A stretch of 64,000 bases of DNA from Pseudomonas mosselii (GCF_019823065.1 NZ_CP081966.1:5921501-5985500); one strand, 5' to 3'. Shown: positions 27,370 through 38,424, counted from the first letter of the stretch. Program-made: numbers and translations. The notes: generated by a model from the sequence alone, not told the origin.

Positions 27370-28800
27370 ATGACCTCGCCTGCCGTTCTCCCTCCTGTGC
27401 AATCCGACCTCGACCTGCAAGCGACGTTCGACGTCCTGCGTCGGGCCTTCGCCGCTAACCCGATGCCCGCCGCCGCGCAGCGTCGGCAGTGGCTGAAAAG
27501 CCTGCGCGAGGCGCTGCTGGCCGAGCAGGAGACGCTGATTGCGACCATCGACGCCGACTTCAGCGGCCGCAGCCGCGACGAGACCCTGATCGCCGAGCTG
27601 ATGCCGTCGGTGCTCGGCCTGCGCGATGCGGAAAAACAGCTGGGGCGCTGGATGCGCGCCTCGCGGCGCAAGGTCGGCCTGGCCTTCCAGCCCGCCAGCG
27701 CGCGGGTGGAGTACCAGCCACTGGGAGTGGTGGGGATCATCGTGCCGTGGAACTACCCGCTGTTCCTCGCCATCGGCCCGTTGACCGGCGCCCTGGCCGC
27801 CGGCAACCGGGTGATGCTCAAACTCAGCGAATCCACGCCCGCCAGCGGACAGGCCATCAAGGACCTGCTCGGACGGGTGTTCCCCAATGACCTGGTCAGT
27901 GTAGTACTGGGCGAGGTGGAAGTCGGCCAGGCCTTTGCCCGCCTGCCGTTCGACCACCTGCTGTTCACCGGGGCCACCAGCGTCGGCCGTCATGTGATGC
28001 TGGCCGCCGCGCAGAACCTCACCCCAGTGACCCTTGAGCTGGGCGGCAAGTCACCGGCCATCGTCTCAACCGATGTGTCGTTGGACACCGCCGCCGAACG
28101 CATCGCCTTCGGCAAGACCCTCAATGCCGGCCAGACCTGCGTCGCCCCCGACTACGTGCTGGTGCCCCGCGAGCGCCTGGACGCCTTCGCCGAGGCTTAC
28201 CGGCGCGCCGTGCACCGCTTCTATCCGCGCCTGACTGATAACCCCGACTACAGTGCGATCATCAACGAGCGCCAGCTCGCTCGCCTCAACCGCCTGCTCG
28301 ACGATGCCCGCGAGCAAGGCGCCCAAGTGATCGATCTCTACCCCGACGAGCCCCGCCAAGGCCGCCATCTGCCGCCACACCTGTTGTTGCAGGTGAACGA
28401 CGGCATGCAGGTAATGCAGGACGAGATCTTCGGCCCGTTGCTGCCCCTGGTGCCCTACGACCGTCTGGATGACGCCCTGGCCTACATCAACCAGCGTCCC
28501 CGACCCCTGGCGCTCTACTATTTCGGCTACGACAAGGGCGAACAGGCACGGGTTCTGCGCGACACCCACTCCGGTGGCGTCTGCCTCAACGACACCCTGC
28601 TGCACGTGGCCCAGGACGACCTGCCGTTCGGCGGCGTCGGCCCGTCCGGCATGGGACACTACCATGGCCACGACGGTTTCCTGACCTTCAGCAAGGCCAA
28701 GGCCGTGCTGGCCAAGCAGCGCATCAATGCTGCCAAGACGATCTACCCGCCCTATGGCAAGGCCTTGCAGCGCCTGGTCTACAAGCTGTTCATCCGCTGA
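27370..28800 (+). CDS. calB: Coniferyl-aldehyde-dehydrogenase-like ALDH
   Basis: An NAD(P)-dependent aldehyde dehydrogenase of 476 residues. The cofactor region is IIVPWNYPLFL, the general base Glu223 lies in LELGGKSPA, and the catalytic Cys257 in NAGQTCVAPDY. It belongs to the class 3-like group annotated as coniferyl aldehyde dehydrogenase in P. putida; members also oxidise other aromatic or long-chain aldehydes, so the substrate is inferred. GGAG lies six bases before the ATG. It heads a run with a Tat-type small protein and a GMC oxidoreductase, which could supply the aldehyde. Confidence 0.88.
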   Translation: MTSPAVLPPVQSDLDLQATFDVLRRAFAANPMPAAAQRRQWLKSLREALLAEQETLIATIDADFSGRSRDETLIAELMPSVLGLRDAEKQLGRWMRASRRKVGLAFQPASARVEYQPLGVVGIIVPWNYPLFLAIGPLTGALAAGNRVMLKLSESTPASGQAIKDLLGRVFPNDLVSVVLGEVEVGQAFARLPFDHLLFTGATSVGRHVMLAAAQNLTPVTLELGGKSPAIVSTDVSLDTAAERIAFGKTLNAGQTCVAPDYVLVPRERLDAFAEAYRRAVHRFYPRLTDNPDYSAIINERQLARLNRLLDDAREQGAQVIDLYPDEPRQGRHLPPHLLLQVNDGMQVMQDEIFGPLLPLVPYDRLDDALAYINQRPRPLALYYFGYDKGEQARVLRDTHSGGVCLNDTLLHVAQDDLPFGGVGPSGMGHYHGHDGFLTFSKAKAVLAKQRINAAKTIYPPYGKALQRLVYKLFIR

Positions 28801-28812
28801 GCGCCGGCGCAC

Positions 28813-29298
28813 ATGCATCGTCGCGACCTGCTCAGGTTCAGCTTCGGCGCCAGCCTGTTTCTGGGTGCCACCAGCCTGGTCGGCTGTGCGCCACAGGCGG
28901 CCTCGCCCGGTTATCAGGTCCTGCGCGATGACGACCTGCCTCTGCTGCAGGCCCTGGTACCCGTCGTGCTGGCGGGTACCCAGGCTTCCACCGAATGGGT
29001 GCTGCAAAGCCTCGATCACAAGCTGGCGGCGCTGTCGCCCGCCATGCTCAAGCTGACCCGGCAACTGTTCGACGTGCTCACCCTGCCCCTGACCCGAGGA
29101 CCGCTGACCGGTATCTGGGGCGGCTGGGCCAGCGCCACGGATAGCGAGCTGGAGCGCTTTCTCGAACGCTGGCGGGACAGTTCGCTGAACCTGCTGCGCC
29201 AGGGCCATGCCTCGCTGCTGCAACTGCTGCTCATGGCCTGGTATGAGCGCCCCGAGGCCTGGGCGGCTTGCGGCTACCCAGGGCCGCCGAAGATCTGA
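28813..29298 (+). CDS. Twin-arginine/lipobox small protein, likely GMC oxidoreductase partner
   Basis: A 161-residue exported protein. The N-terminus MHRRDLLRFSFGAS has the twin-arginine pattern, followed by a hydrophobic stretch and a lipobox-like LVGC with Cys25, so it may be a Tat-exported lipoprotein. The remainder is helical with no recognised catalytic motif. Small Tat-signal subunits of this kind accompany GMC dehydrogenases, as in the third subunit of gluconate 2-dehydrogenase. The GMC gene follows after 23 bases. Confidence 0.75.
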   Translation: MHRRDLLRFSFGASLFLGATSLVGCAPQAASPGYQVLRDDDLPLLQALVPVVLAGTQASTEWVLQSLDHKLAALSPAMLKLTRQLFDVLTLPLTRGPLTGIWGGWASATDSELERFLERWRDSSLNLLRQGHASLLQLLLMAWYERPEAWAACGYPGPPKI

Positions 29299-29321
29299 CC
29301 CACCGACAAGAGCATCGCCAA

Positions 29322-30920
29322 ATGCCCGTGCCCGACCCGTTTCGCCAAGGCCTCGCTCGAGGCTGGATCACCCACGATGGCTCGCGCCTTGAGGAGGACC
29401 TGAGCCTGGAAGCCGACGTCGCCGTGATCGGCAGTGGCGCGGGCGGCGCCACAACCGCCGAACGGCTGAGCGCGGCCGGCCTGAAGGTACTGCTGATCGA
29501 GGAGGGCCCGCTGAAGACCAGCAGCGACTTCCACCTGCTGGAGCACGAAGCCTATGCCGATCTCTACCAGGAGGGCCTGGGCCGCCTGAGCAAGGACGGC
29601 GCCATTACCATCCTGCAGGGTCGGGCGGTGGGCGGCACCACCCTGGTCAACTGGACCTCGAGTTTTCGCACGCCGCCGCAGACCCTGGAGCACTGGGCCC
29701 GTGAACATGGGGTCAAGGGCCTGGACAGCGACAGCCTGAAACCCTGGTTCGAACGCATGGAGCAGCACCTGGGAATCAGCCCCTGGATGATGCCGCCCAA
29801 TGCCAACAACGATGTGCTGCGTCGCGGCTGCGAGGCGCTCGGCCTGCGCTGGGCGGTGATACCGCGCAACGTGCGCGGTTGCTGGAACCTGGGTTACTGC
29901 GGCATGGGCTGCCCGGTCAACGCCAAGCAGTCGATGCTGGTCACCAGCATTCCGGCCACTCTCGAGCAAGGCGGCGAACTGCTCTACCTGGCCCGCGCCG
30001 AGCGCTTCAGCCACGATGGGCAACGTATCGACCACCTGCAATGCCAGGCCCTGGACGCCCAGGGGATCGAGCCCACGGGGCGCCAGGTGCGGGTGCGCGC
30101 CCGGCATTACGTACTGGCCGGGGGCGGCATCAATAGCCCAGCGCTGCTGCTGCGCTCCGAAGCGCCCGACCCCCACCAGCGCCTGGGCAAACGCACCTTC
30201 CTGCACCTGGTCAACTTCAGCGCCGCGCAGTTCGAGGCGAAGATCGACCCGTACTACGGCGCGCCGCAGTCGATCTACAGCGACCAGTTCCAATGGCAGG
30301 ACGGCGTCGCCGGCCCGGTCGGCTACAAGCTCGAAGTCCCGCCGCTGCACCCGGCCCTGGCCAGCACCCTGCTCGGTGGCCATGGCCAGGACAATGCCCT
30401 GCGCATGGCCGAGCTGCCCCATACCCACGTGATGCTGGCGCTGCTGCGCGATGGTTTCCACCCGGACAGCCCCGGCGGCCAGGTGGAGTTGCGTGGCGAT
30501 GGCTCGCCGGTGCTCGACTACCCAGTCACCGACTACCTTCACGACGGGCTGCGCCGGGCCTGGCACAGCATGGCACAGATCCAGTTCGCCGCCGGTGCCC
30601 GCCGGGTGCTGCCGGTGCATGGCGATGCCCGGTATGTCGATAACCCGGAACAGGCCAAGGCGTTGATCGACAGCCTGCCCCTGGAACTGTTTCGCATGCG
30701 CCTGGGCAGCGCCCACGTCATGGGCGGCTGCGCCCTGGGCGAGGATCCGCGCCAGGCGGTGTGCGACAGCCTGGGCCGGCATCACCAGCTGGAAAACCTG
30801 TCGGTCCACGACGGTTCGCTGTTCCCCACCAGCATAGGCGCCAACCCGCAGCTTTCGGTCTACGCCTTGACCGCCCTGCTTAGCGAAGCGCTGGCTGGCC
30901 GCCTGGCACCCAGCGCATGA
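29322..30920 (+). CDS. GMC-family FAD-dependent oxidoreductase
   Basis: A flavin-dependent alcohol/polyol-type dehydrogenase of 532 residues. The FAD-binding motif VAVIGSGAGGATTAERL is near the N-terminus. GMC block 1 is RAVGGTTLVNWT, and a cysteine-rich loop CWNLGYCGMGC lies mid-protein. The C-terminal active-site region is HVMGGCALGEDP and SVHDGSLFPTSIG. It has no signal peptide of its own, so export would need the Tat-signal partner encoded upstream. The ATG at 29322 is preferred over an extension from 29268. With calB it may form an alcohol-to-aldehyde-to-acid pathway. Confidence 0.88.
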   Translation: MPVPDPFRQGLARGWITHDGSRLEEDLSLEADVAVIGSGAGGATTAERLSAAGLKVLLIEEGPLKTSSDFHLLEHEAYADLYQEGLGRLSKDGAITILQGRAVGGTTLVNWTSSFRTPPQTLEHWAREHGVKGLDSDSLKPWFERMEQHLGISPWMMPPNANNDVLRRGCEALGLRWAVIPRNVRGCWNLGYCGMGCPVNAKQSMLVTSIPATLEQGGELLYLARAERFSHDGQRIDHLQCQALDAQGIEPTGRQVRVRARHYVLAGGGINSPALLLRSEAPDPHQRLGKRTFLHLVNFSAAQFEAKIDPYYGAPQSIYSDQFQWQDGVAGPVGYKLEVPPLHPALASTLLGGHGQDNALRMAELPHTHVMLALLRDGFHPDSPGGQVELRGDGSPVLDYPVTDYLHDGLRRAWHSMAQIQFAAGARRVLPVHGDARYVDNPEQAKALIDSLPLELFRMRLGSAHVMGGCALGEDPRQAVCDSLGRHHQLENLSVHDGSLFPTSIGANPQLSVYALTALLSEALAGRLAPSA

Positions 30921-31511
<591 letters not shown>

Positions 31512-31584
31512 GCCGCGCGGTCACGATGTCGCGCCCGCGTGCACTGCGGGCGCGAATCCGGCACAATTGTGCCCATCGCTTTGA

Positions 31585-31871
<287 letters not shown>

Positions 31872-31872
<1 letters not shown>

Positions 31873-33554
31873 TGCCGTTCGTCGCCGCGCTTCGCCACGC
31901 AGCCCTCGGCGCCCTCCTGGCGCTGCTGGCCAATGGCGCCCTGGCCGCCAGGCCAGGCCAGGCGGCGATCGCCAGCCCGCACGGTGAAGCCACCGCGGCG
32001 GCAAGGCAGATCCTGCAGCAAGGCGGCAATGCCTTCGATGCCGCCGTGGCCATCGGCGCCACGCTGGCCGTTGTCGAACCCTACGGCTCCGGCCTTGGCG
32101 GCGGCGGGTTCTTCCTGCTGCGCGAGAGCGCTGACAGCCCACGCTATGCCTTCCTCGACGCCCGCGAGCGCGCCCCGGCCGCCGCCCGGGCCGACATGTA
32201 CCTGAAGGATGGCAAGGTCCAACCAGGATTGTCGGTCAACGGCCCATTGGCCGCTGCCATCCCTGGCTTGCCCCAGGCACTGGCCGACCTGGCCGCGACC
32301 CACGGCAAGCTGCCGCTCAAGGACAGCCTGGCCCCGGCCATCCGCCTGGCCAACCAGGGCTTTGCCGTCGACCGCATTTACCGCGACCGCGCGACCATGC
32401 GTCTGAGCACCCTGCGCGACAATGCCGAAAGCGCCCGGTTGTTCCTCGCCGGCAACGACGTACCGGCACTCGGCACGGTGATTCGCCAACCGGAACTGGC
32501 CGCGACCCTGCAGGCCATGGCCGAGCACGGCCGCGACGGCTTCTACCGTGGCCCGACGGCCCACCGCCTGGTCGACGGCGTACGTCAGGCCGGCGGTGTC
32601 TGGACCCTCGATGACCTCGCCGGCTACCACACCGCCTGGCGCGAGCCGCTGCGCTATCCACTGGCCGACCAGCGCGAGCTGATCAGCAGTCCACCGCCCT
32701 CGGCCGGTGGCGTGGCCCTGGCCCAGAGCCTGGCCCTGCTCCAGCGCCTGCCCTGGCAGAGCGCCGAACCGGTGCAGCGCAGCCATTATGTTATCGAAGT
32801 GCTGCGCCGCGCCTACCGCGACCGTGGCCTGCTGGGCGACCCGGACTACGTGGCCAACCCCATCAACCGCCTGCTGGCGCGCCAGTACCTGACCGGCCTG
32901 GCCGACAGCATCGACGTGCGCCAGGCCACCCCCAGCAGCGCCCTGCCCCCTTCACCGGCCTGGCGCGAAGGCGACCACACCACCCACTTCACGGTGATCG
33001 ACGCCGACGGCAATGCCGTGTCCGCCACGCTGTCGGTCAACCTGCCATTCGGCGCGGCGTTCAGCGTGCCCGGCACCGGCGTGGTGCTGAACAACGAGAT
33101 GGACGACTTCGCCGCCGACCCCACCGGCAGCAACAGCTATGGGTTGGCCGGCAGCCAGGCCAACGCGGTGGCGGCGGGCAAGCGGCCCTTGTCGAGCATG
33201 AGCCCGACCTTCATCGAAAGCCCCAGCCAGTTCGCCAGCTTCGGCACGCCGGGCGGCAGCCGGATTCCGAGCATGGTGTTGCTGTCGGTGATGGGGTTCC
33301 TCGAAGGACGGCCGGTGGCCGAGTGGCCGGCGACGCCGCGCTATCACCATCAGTACCTGCCGGATGTGGTGGAGCATGAGCCGGGAACGTTCAGTTCTGG
33401 GCAGATGGCCCAGCTCGAGGAGCGTGGATATCGGCTGAAGGATGTCGGGCGCCAATACGGGAATCAGCAGGTGCTGTACTGGGACAAGGCTGGCGGGACC
33501 GTGGAGGCGGCCAGTGACCCCAGGGGTGTAGGGCAGGCGGCGATAGTCGACTGA
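31872..33554 (+). CDS. ggt: Gamma-glutamyltransferase
   Basis: A periplasmic N-terminal-nucleophile hydrolase that cleaves gamma-glutamyl bonds such as in glutathione. It has 560 residues. A signal peptide covers about 1-26. The precursor self-cleaves before the catalytic Thr370 in GDHTTHFTVIDADG. The small-subunit blocks GAAFSVPGTGVVLNNEMDDF and RPLSSMSPTFI match the family. It is coupled by a one-base overlap to the ferredoxin gene. Confidence 0.95.
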
Positions 33555-33564
33555 TCCGGCCCTG

Positions 33565-33587
33565 TCGCGGGGCAAGCCCGCTCCCAC
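33565..33587 (-). repeat. REP-type repeat, inverted orientation
   Basis: TCGCGGGGCAAGCCCGCTCC followed by CAC is the reverse complement of the 25616 copy. It lies between convergent ggt and mutM. Confidence 0.75.
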
Positions 33588-33614
33588 GAGAGCGAGCCAA
33601 CGAGGCCTGCGGCA

Positions 33615-34427
33615 TCAACGCTGGCATTTCGGGCAGAACACGCTCGCCCGCTGCCCCAGCTTCACTTCACGCAACTCGGTGCCACACACCTTGCACGGCT
33701 GACCACCGCGTCCATAGACGAACAGTTCCTGCTGGAAGTACCCCGGCTGCCCATCGCCTCCGATGAAGTCGCGCAAGGTGGTCCCGCCCTGCTCAATGGC
33801 CGCCGCCAGCACCCGCTTGATCTCGATAGCCAGCTTCAGGTAGCGCGCCCGGGAGATCCCGCCTGCCTCGCGGCGCGGGTCGATCCCGGCGGCGAACAGT
33901 GCTTCGGTGGCGTAGATGTTGCCCACGCCCACCACCACGGCGTTGTCCATGATGAACGGCTTGACCGCCATCGAGCGCCCCCGGGACAGCTGGAATAGCC
34001 GCTCGCCGTCGAACAGGTCGGTCAGCGGCTCCGGCCCCAGGCGAATCAGCAGTTCATGGTTGAGCGGATCGACGCTCCAGAGCATGGCCCCGAAACGGCG
34101 CGGGTCGGTATAGCGCAGCATCAGCCCTGACTCGAGCTCAATATCCACATGCTCGTGCTTGGCCGCCGGCAAGCCCAGTTCGACCAGGCGCAGGTTGCCC
34201 GACATACCCAGGTGGCTGATCAAGGTGCCGACCTCAGCGTTGATCAGCAGGTACTTGGCGCGGCGCTCGACGCTGACGATACGCTGCCCCGACAGGCGCA
34301 CGTCGAGGTCTTCCGGGATCGGCCAGCGCAGGCGCCGGTCGCGCACCACCACGCGGCTGACCCGCTGCCCTTCCAGGTGGGGCGCGATGCCGCGCCGCGT
34401 CGTCTCGACCTCTGGCAGTTCCGGCAT
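33615..34427 (-). CDS. mutM: Formamidopyrimidine-DNA glycosylase (Fpg)
   Basis: Excises 8-oxoguanine and formamidopyrimidines and nicks the abasic site. It has 270 residues. Processed Pro2 is the nucleophile and Glu3 assists ([13 protein letters not shown]). The helix-two-turn-helix contains [16 protein letters not shown]. The C-terminal zinc finger has CKVCGTEL and CPKC. It is immediately downstream of the HDOD gene. Confidence 0.98.
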   Translation of the reverse strand: MPELPEVETTRRGIAPHLEGQRVSRVVVRDRRLRWPIPEDLDVRLSGQRIVSVERRAKYLLINAEVGTLISHLGMSGNLRLVELGLPAAKHEHVDIELESGLMLRYTDPRRFGAMLWSVDPLNHELLIRLGPEPLTDLFDGERLFQLSRGRSMAVKPFIMDNAVVVGVGNIYATEALFAAGIDPRREAGGISRARYLKLAIEIKRVLAAAIEQGGTTLRDFIGGDGQPGYFQQELFVYGRGGQPCKVCGTELREVKLGQRASVFCPKCQR

Positions 34428-34430
34428 GAC

Positions 34431-35303
34431 TCAGTGCCCGCCCATTTCGCGGATGTTCTGCTTGAGCTGCTCGAAGTCGTATTCGGTCAGGCCGATGTAA
34501 TCCAGCACCAGCGGGCCAACCATGTTCCACTCGTGATCGACGCTCTGGTTGCCCAGCACGCGGTAGGAGGCGCAAATGTGCTCGGACATCTTCAGCACCG
34601 CCAGCAGGTTCTTCAGCTGGGTCTGGGTATTGCGCGAGGATTCGTCGCGGAACACCGCCAGGGCGTTGTGGTGGTTGGCGATGGCGGCGCTGATGTGCTC
34701 CGGCAGGCGCCAGGACTTGGCGGTGAAATAGCCGACCACCGAGTGGTTGGTGTTGAACACGCGGTTCTCGGTGTCCACCACGCGGACCTCGTCATTGGTC
34801 TTGGCGTAGGACTCCTCCAGCACTTCCATGTAGTTGGGGAAACGCTTGTGCATCAACGGCACGCCGCAGTCGTGGAACAGGCCCAGGGTGTAGGCCTCGT
34901 CCACCGCCTGGATGCCGGTGCGCTTGGCCAGGGTCAGGCAGGTCATGGCCACGTCCTGGGCGGTGTCCCAGAACGGGTTGAGGGTGACGATGGTCTCGTC
35001 GGTCATTTCACCCCTGATCGACTGGGCGTTGATCAGGTTGATGATCGAACGGCTGCCCAGCAGGTTCACGGCGCGCTGGATCGAACCGATCTTGTTCGCC
35101 AGGCCGAACTGCGCCGAGTTGACCAGTTTCAGCAAGGCGCCGGAAAGGCCCGGGTCCTGGCTGATCAGCTTGGCGATGGTCTCAAGGTCCGGGTCGGGCA
35201 TGTACTGCTCGAACTGCAGGTCGACCATGATCTGCGGCTGCGGCGGGATGGTGATGCCCTGCAGGGCTTGCTGGATCTGTTCGGCGGTAAGTTCCTGGGA
35301 CAT
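34431..35303 (-). CDS. HDOD-domain protein
   Basis: A 290-residue protein dominated by an HDOD domain (about 15-215). It includes LISQDPGLSGALLKLVNSAQFGLANKI-type helices and the SIINLINAQSIRG segment. HDOD proteins resemble HD hydrolases but usually lack the full metal-binding set, and they are linked to signalling and stress regulation. No other output domain is visible. Specific role unknown. Three bases separate it from mutM. Confidence 0.88.
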   Translation of the reverse strand: MSQELTAEQIQQALQGITIPPQPQIMVDLQFEQYMPDPDLETIAKLISQDPGLSGALLKLVNSAQFGLANKIGSIQRAVNLLGSRSIINLINAQSIRGEMTDETIVTLNPFWDTAQDVAMTCLTLAKRTGIQAVDEAYTLGLFHDCGVPLMHKRFPNYMEVLEESYAKTNDEVRVVDTENRVFNTNHSVVGYFTAKSWRLPEHISAAIANHHNALAVFRDESSRNTQTQLKNLLAVLKMSEHICASYRVLGNQSVDHEWNMVGPLVLDYIGLTEYDFEQLKQNIREMGGH

Positions 35304-35480
35304 TCGTGCATTCTCGCTGGGGACGGGGGATTCTAACCCTGTACGCCGGCAGGGTAACTATCAGTGGATCGTTGGATCCCAAAATTTCTTTAGCCATGGG
35401 CGCGGACCACTTGGTCGAACCCATCAGCGAACCTGAGGCCAACACGGTATACTCCCGCTCTTTTTTCCCGGAGCGACGTC

Positions 35481-36677
35481 ATGTCCCTGCCCAGCCTTCG
35501 CCTCAAAGCCAATGCCGACCGCCGCCTGCGCGCCGGCCATCTGTGGGTTTACAGCAATGAAGTCGACGTCGCCGCGACCCCGCTGCAGGGCCTGAAGGCC
35601 GGCCAGCAGGCCATCCTCGAGGCCGCCAACGGCAAGCCCCTGGGCGTAGTGGCGATGAGCCCGAACAACCTGATCTGCGCCCGTCTGCTGTCGCGCGACG
35701 TCAAGCTGCCGCTGGACAAGTCGCTGCTGGTGCACCGCCTGAACGTCGCCCTGTCGCTGCGCGAGCGCCTGTTCGACAAGCCGTGCTACCGCCTGGTCTA
35801 CGGCGATTCCGACCTGCTGCCGGGCCTGGTGGTCGACCGCTTCTTCGACATCCTCGTGGTACAGCTGGCCTCGGCCACCATGGAAGCGCACAAGGACGAC
35901 GTCATCGCCGCCCTGGTCCAGGTGCTGAAGCCGAGCGGCATCCTGTTCAAGAACGACTCCGCCGCCCGTGACGCCGAAGGCCTCGGCCGCTATGTCGAGA
36001 CCGTCTACGGCGAAGTGCCAGACTGGGTCGCGCTGGAAGAGAACGACGTGAAGTTCGAGGCTCCGGTACGCGAAGGCCAGAAGACCGGCTGGTTCTACGA
36101 CCACCGCATGAACCGCGCCCGCCTGGCCCCCTATGTCAAGGGCAAGCGTGTGCTCGACCTGTTCAGCTATATCGGTGGCTGGGGCGTGCAGGCCGGTGCG
36201 TTCGGCGCCAGCGAAGTCTTCTGCGTGGATGCTTCCGGCTTTGCCCTCGATGGCGTTGAGCGTAACGCCGCGCTGAACGGCATCAGCGAAAAACTGACCT
36301 GCATCGAAGGTGACGTATTCGAGGCCCTGCGCGAGCTGAAGGCCGCCGAAGAGCGTTTCGACGTGATCATTGCCGACCCGCCCGCCTTCATCAAGCGCAA
36401 GAAGGACCTGAAGAACGGCGAGGCCGCCTACCGCCGCCTCAACGAACAGGCCATGCGCATGCTCACCAAGGACGGCATCCTGGTCAGCGCCTCGTGCTCG
36501 ATGCACCTGCCCGAGGACGACCTGAACAACATCCTGCTGACCAGCGCCCGCCACCTGGACCGCAACCTGCAAATGCTCGAGCGCGGCGGCCAGGGCCCGG
36601 ACCACCCGGTGCACCCGGCGATCGCCGAGACCCGTTACATCAAGAGCATCACCTGCAGGTTGCTGCCCAACAGCTAA
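35481..36677 (+). CDS. rlmI: 23S rRNA (cytosine-C5)-methyltransferase RlmI-type
   Basis: A SAM-dependent RNA methyltransferase of 398 residues. The N-terminal PUA domain is at about 1-75 (RLRAGHLWVYSNEVD). The EEHD-like middle domain has KTGWFYDHRMNR. The SAM motif is VLDLFSYIGGWGVQAGAFGA, and the catalytic block DPPAFIKRKKD is followed by SASCSMHL with the catalytic Cys. The family targets C1962 of 23S rRNA. It is followed by a GC-rich hairpin. Confidence 0.92.
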   Translation: MSLPSLRLKANADRRLRAGHLWVYSNEVDVAATPLQGLKAGQQAILEAANGKPLGVVAMSPNNLICARLLSRDVKLPLDKSLLVHRLNVALSLRERLFDKPCYRLVYGDSDLLPGLVVDRFFDILVVQLASATMEAHKDDVIAALVQVLKPSGILFKNDSAARDAEGLGRYVETVYGEVPDWVALEENDVKFEAPVREGQKTGWFYDHRMNRARLAPYVKGKRVLDLFSYIGGWGVQAGAFGASEVFCVDASGFALDGVERNAALNGISEKLTCIEGDVFEALRELKAAEERFDVIIADPPAFIKRKKDLKNGEAAYRRLNEQAMRMLTKDGILVSASCSMHLPEDDLNNILLTSARHLDRNLQMLERGGQGPDHPVHPAIAETRYIKSITCRLLPNS

Positions 36678-36692
36678 GTGGTGCTTGTTCCG

Positions 36693-36711
36693 GGGCCGCT
36701 CTGCGGCCCCA
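36693..36711 (+). terminator. GC-rich hairpin downstream of rlmI
   Basis: GGGGCCGC and GCGGCCCC form an 8-bp stem around TCT. No T-run follows, so termination is only probable. Confidence 0.4.
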
Positions 36712-36747
36712 GCTCCCTCAAACGCTCACCCCCATGCGCGCCAACCG

Positions 36748-38424
36748 CTACCGCCTGAAGTCCGGCACCAGTTCCTGGCCATCGATGCTGAGCGTCTTGT
36801 AACGCGGCGCCACCAGTTTCACCGCGCCCTCGCGAATGCCTTTGGCCAGGCCCTCGAGGTTTTCCATGCTGCCGCTCAGGCTGCCCACTTCACGCCACTC
36901 GCGCTCCTCCCAGGTGAACACGAACACACTCGATGCATAGGTGTGCCGGGGGATCATCAACACTTCATTGTGCCCATCACCATCCAGATCGACCGCCCAC
37001 AAGTAGCATCCCTTGCCACCGCACTGGCTTTGAGCAAGCGTCGAATCGGCCAGTGACTCGCTGGTGGACTGCACCGGCCCCAGCCACTCGAACGTCGGAC
37101 CCTGCGTTTCGACCACTTCCGGCCGACGCACCTGCGCCATCATCCCCAGCAATTGCTCGCGGCGGCCCGCATCGAACAGCTCATCCGTTTCCAGCCGCTT
37201 CTCCAGTTGCTCGAAGGCGGCACGCCCAGGCTGACCGAGGTCGCGGTACAAGGTCCCGGCATCGAACTCGGTAATCGGCGTGCGCCCACCGAGCAGGCGC
37301 TCGACCTGACTCTTCGCACTCAACACCTGCGGGTCGAGCAACGGTGTATAGAACAGCACTATCAGCACCGCGCTGAGCAGAGCGATCCACGGATTGCTCA
37401 CGCGCAGACTGTTCAGCCATCCCTGGCGCGAAGCCACCACCGCCCAGACCGCCGCCAAGCCATGTACCAGCATCACGCCCACCAGCAACACCGCCATGAT
37501 CCTTGAGGGTGTCAAACCGTACTGATCGATGCGTAGCCAACTTGCGTAGGCCGCCAGGCCCACCAGCACCGGCAGGCACACCAGGCTGGCCTCCACCAGG
37601 CGCTTGAGCGGCGCAGGGTAGACGCTGGGTTGTCGGCCGTCCTGGAACACCCCGTTGACCAGGAACAGGTTGATGCCTGCCAGTACCAGCAGGAGGCTGG
37701 TCGAGTAACCGGTGTCCCACACAGGCTGCAGGCCGGAAAGCGGCAACGTCAGGGTGAACAGCACGGCGATCAGCGCGCTGAGCGGCAACAGGAAGCGGCA
37801 CAGCGTCAACAGGATGCCGCGCAGCAGGCCGATGATCTTTTCGTTCTCCCGCCCCATGCGCATCCCCAGGGAGAACACCACCGGCAGTACCAGCCAGAGA
37901 AACACCGCAGACTCCACCACATCCGTGACCTGCGGTATGCCGAGCATGCCGAACAGCAGCGCGCACAACCACAGCAACTGCCAGAACAGGCCAGTCAGCA
38001 TTTGCGCCAGGAACAGGATGAACACGTTGTTCCAGGCATGCCGGAACAGGTCCTCATAGCGCGGCGCCACCCCTTCGCGGGTCGGCCAGGCAAGAATGAA
38101 CGCGGTGCCTATGTAGCCCAGCACGACGGCGGCCAGGAACCAGGTCTGCTGCAGCCAGCCCATACGCTCGCTACCCAGGACCCCGGCACTGATCCCGCTG
38201 ATCAGCAGGGTCAGGCCCAACACCAGCCAGCCGGTGCCACGCTGGCGCACCGCGCTGCCGAGCAGTTGCAGGTTCACGCCGGCCACGACCACCGCGGCGC
38301 ACAGGGCTACCGACAGGTTGAAGCCAAGCAGCTCGCCTTGCCCCTTCACGGTGGTGAGCAGCACCAGGCCCTGGATCAGGCCGATGACGACGTAGAACAA
38401 TAAGGAGCGACTTGGCGCTGGCAT
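36748..38424 (-). CDS. DUF4153 polytopic membrane protein with EF-hand-like C-terminal repeat
   Basis: A 558-residue protein. Residues 1-390 hold about twelve hydrophobic helices, matching DUF4153. A final soluble region of about 150 residues follows, with the calcium-loop-like DLDGDGHNEVLMI as in VCBS/FG-GAP repeats. Such loops usually lie outside the cytoplasm, so the tail is probably periplasmic. No catalytic motif is recognised. The ATG at 38424 (MPAPSRSLLFY) is preferred; an open frame continues to 38523. It is divergent from ilvD. Confidence 0.8.
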   Translation of the reverse strand: MPAPSRSLLFYVVIGLIQGLVLLTTVKGQGELLGFNLSVALCAAVVVAGVNLQLLGSAVRQRGTGWLVLGLTLLISGISAGVLGSERMGWLQQTWFLAAVVLGYIGTAFILAWPTREGVAPRYEDLFRHAWNNVFILFLAQMLTGLFWQLLWLCALLFGMLGIPQVTDVVESAVFLWLVLPVVFSLGMRMGRENEKIIGLLRGILLTLCRFLLPLSALIAVLFTLTLPLSGLQPVWDTGYSTSLLLVLAGINLFLVNGVFQDGRQPSVYPAPLKRLVEASLVCLPVLVGLAAYASWLRIDQYGLTPSRIMAVLLVGVMLVHGLAAVWAVVASRQGWLNSLRVSNPWIALLSAVLIVLFYTPLLDPQVLSAKSQVERLLGGRTPITEFDAGTLYRDLGQPGRAAFEQLEKRLETDELFDAGRREQLLGMMAQVRRPEVVETQGPTFEWLGPVQSTSESLADSTLAQSQCGGKGCYLWAVDLDGDGHNEVLMIPRHTYASSVFVFTWEEREWREVGSLSGSMENLEGLAKGIREGAVKLVAPRYKTLSIDGQELVPDFRR

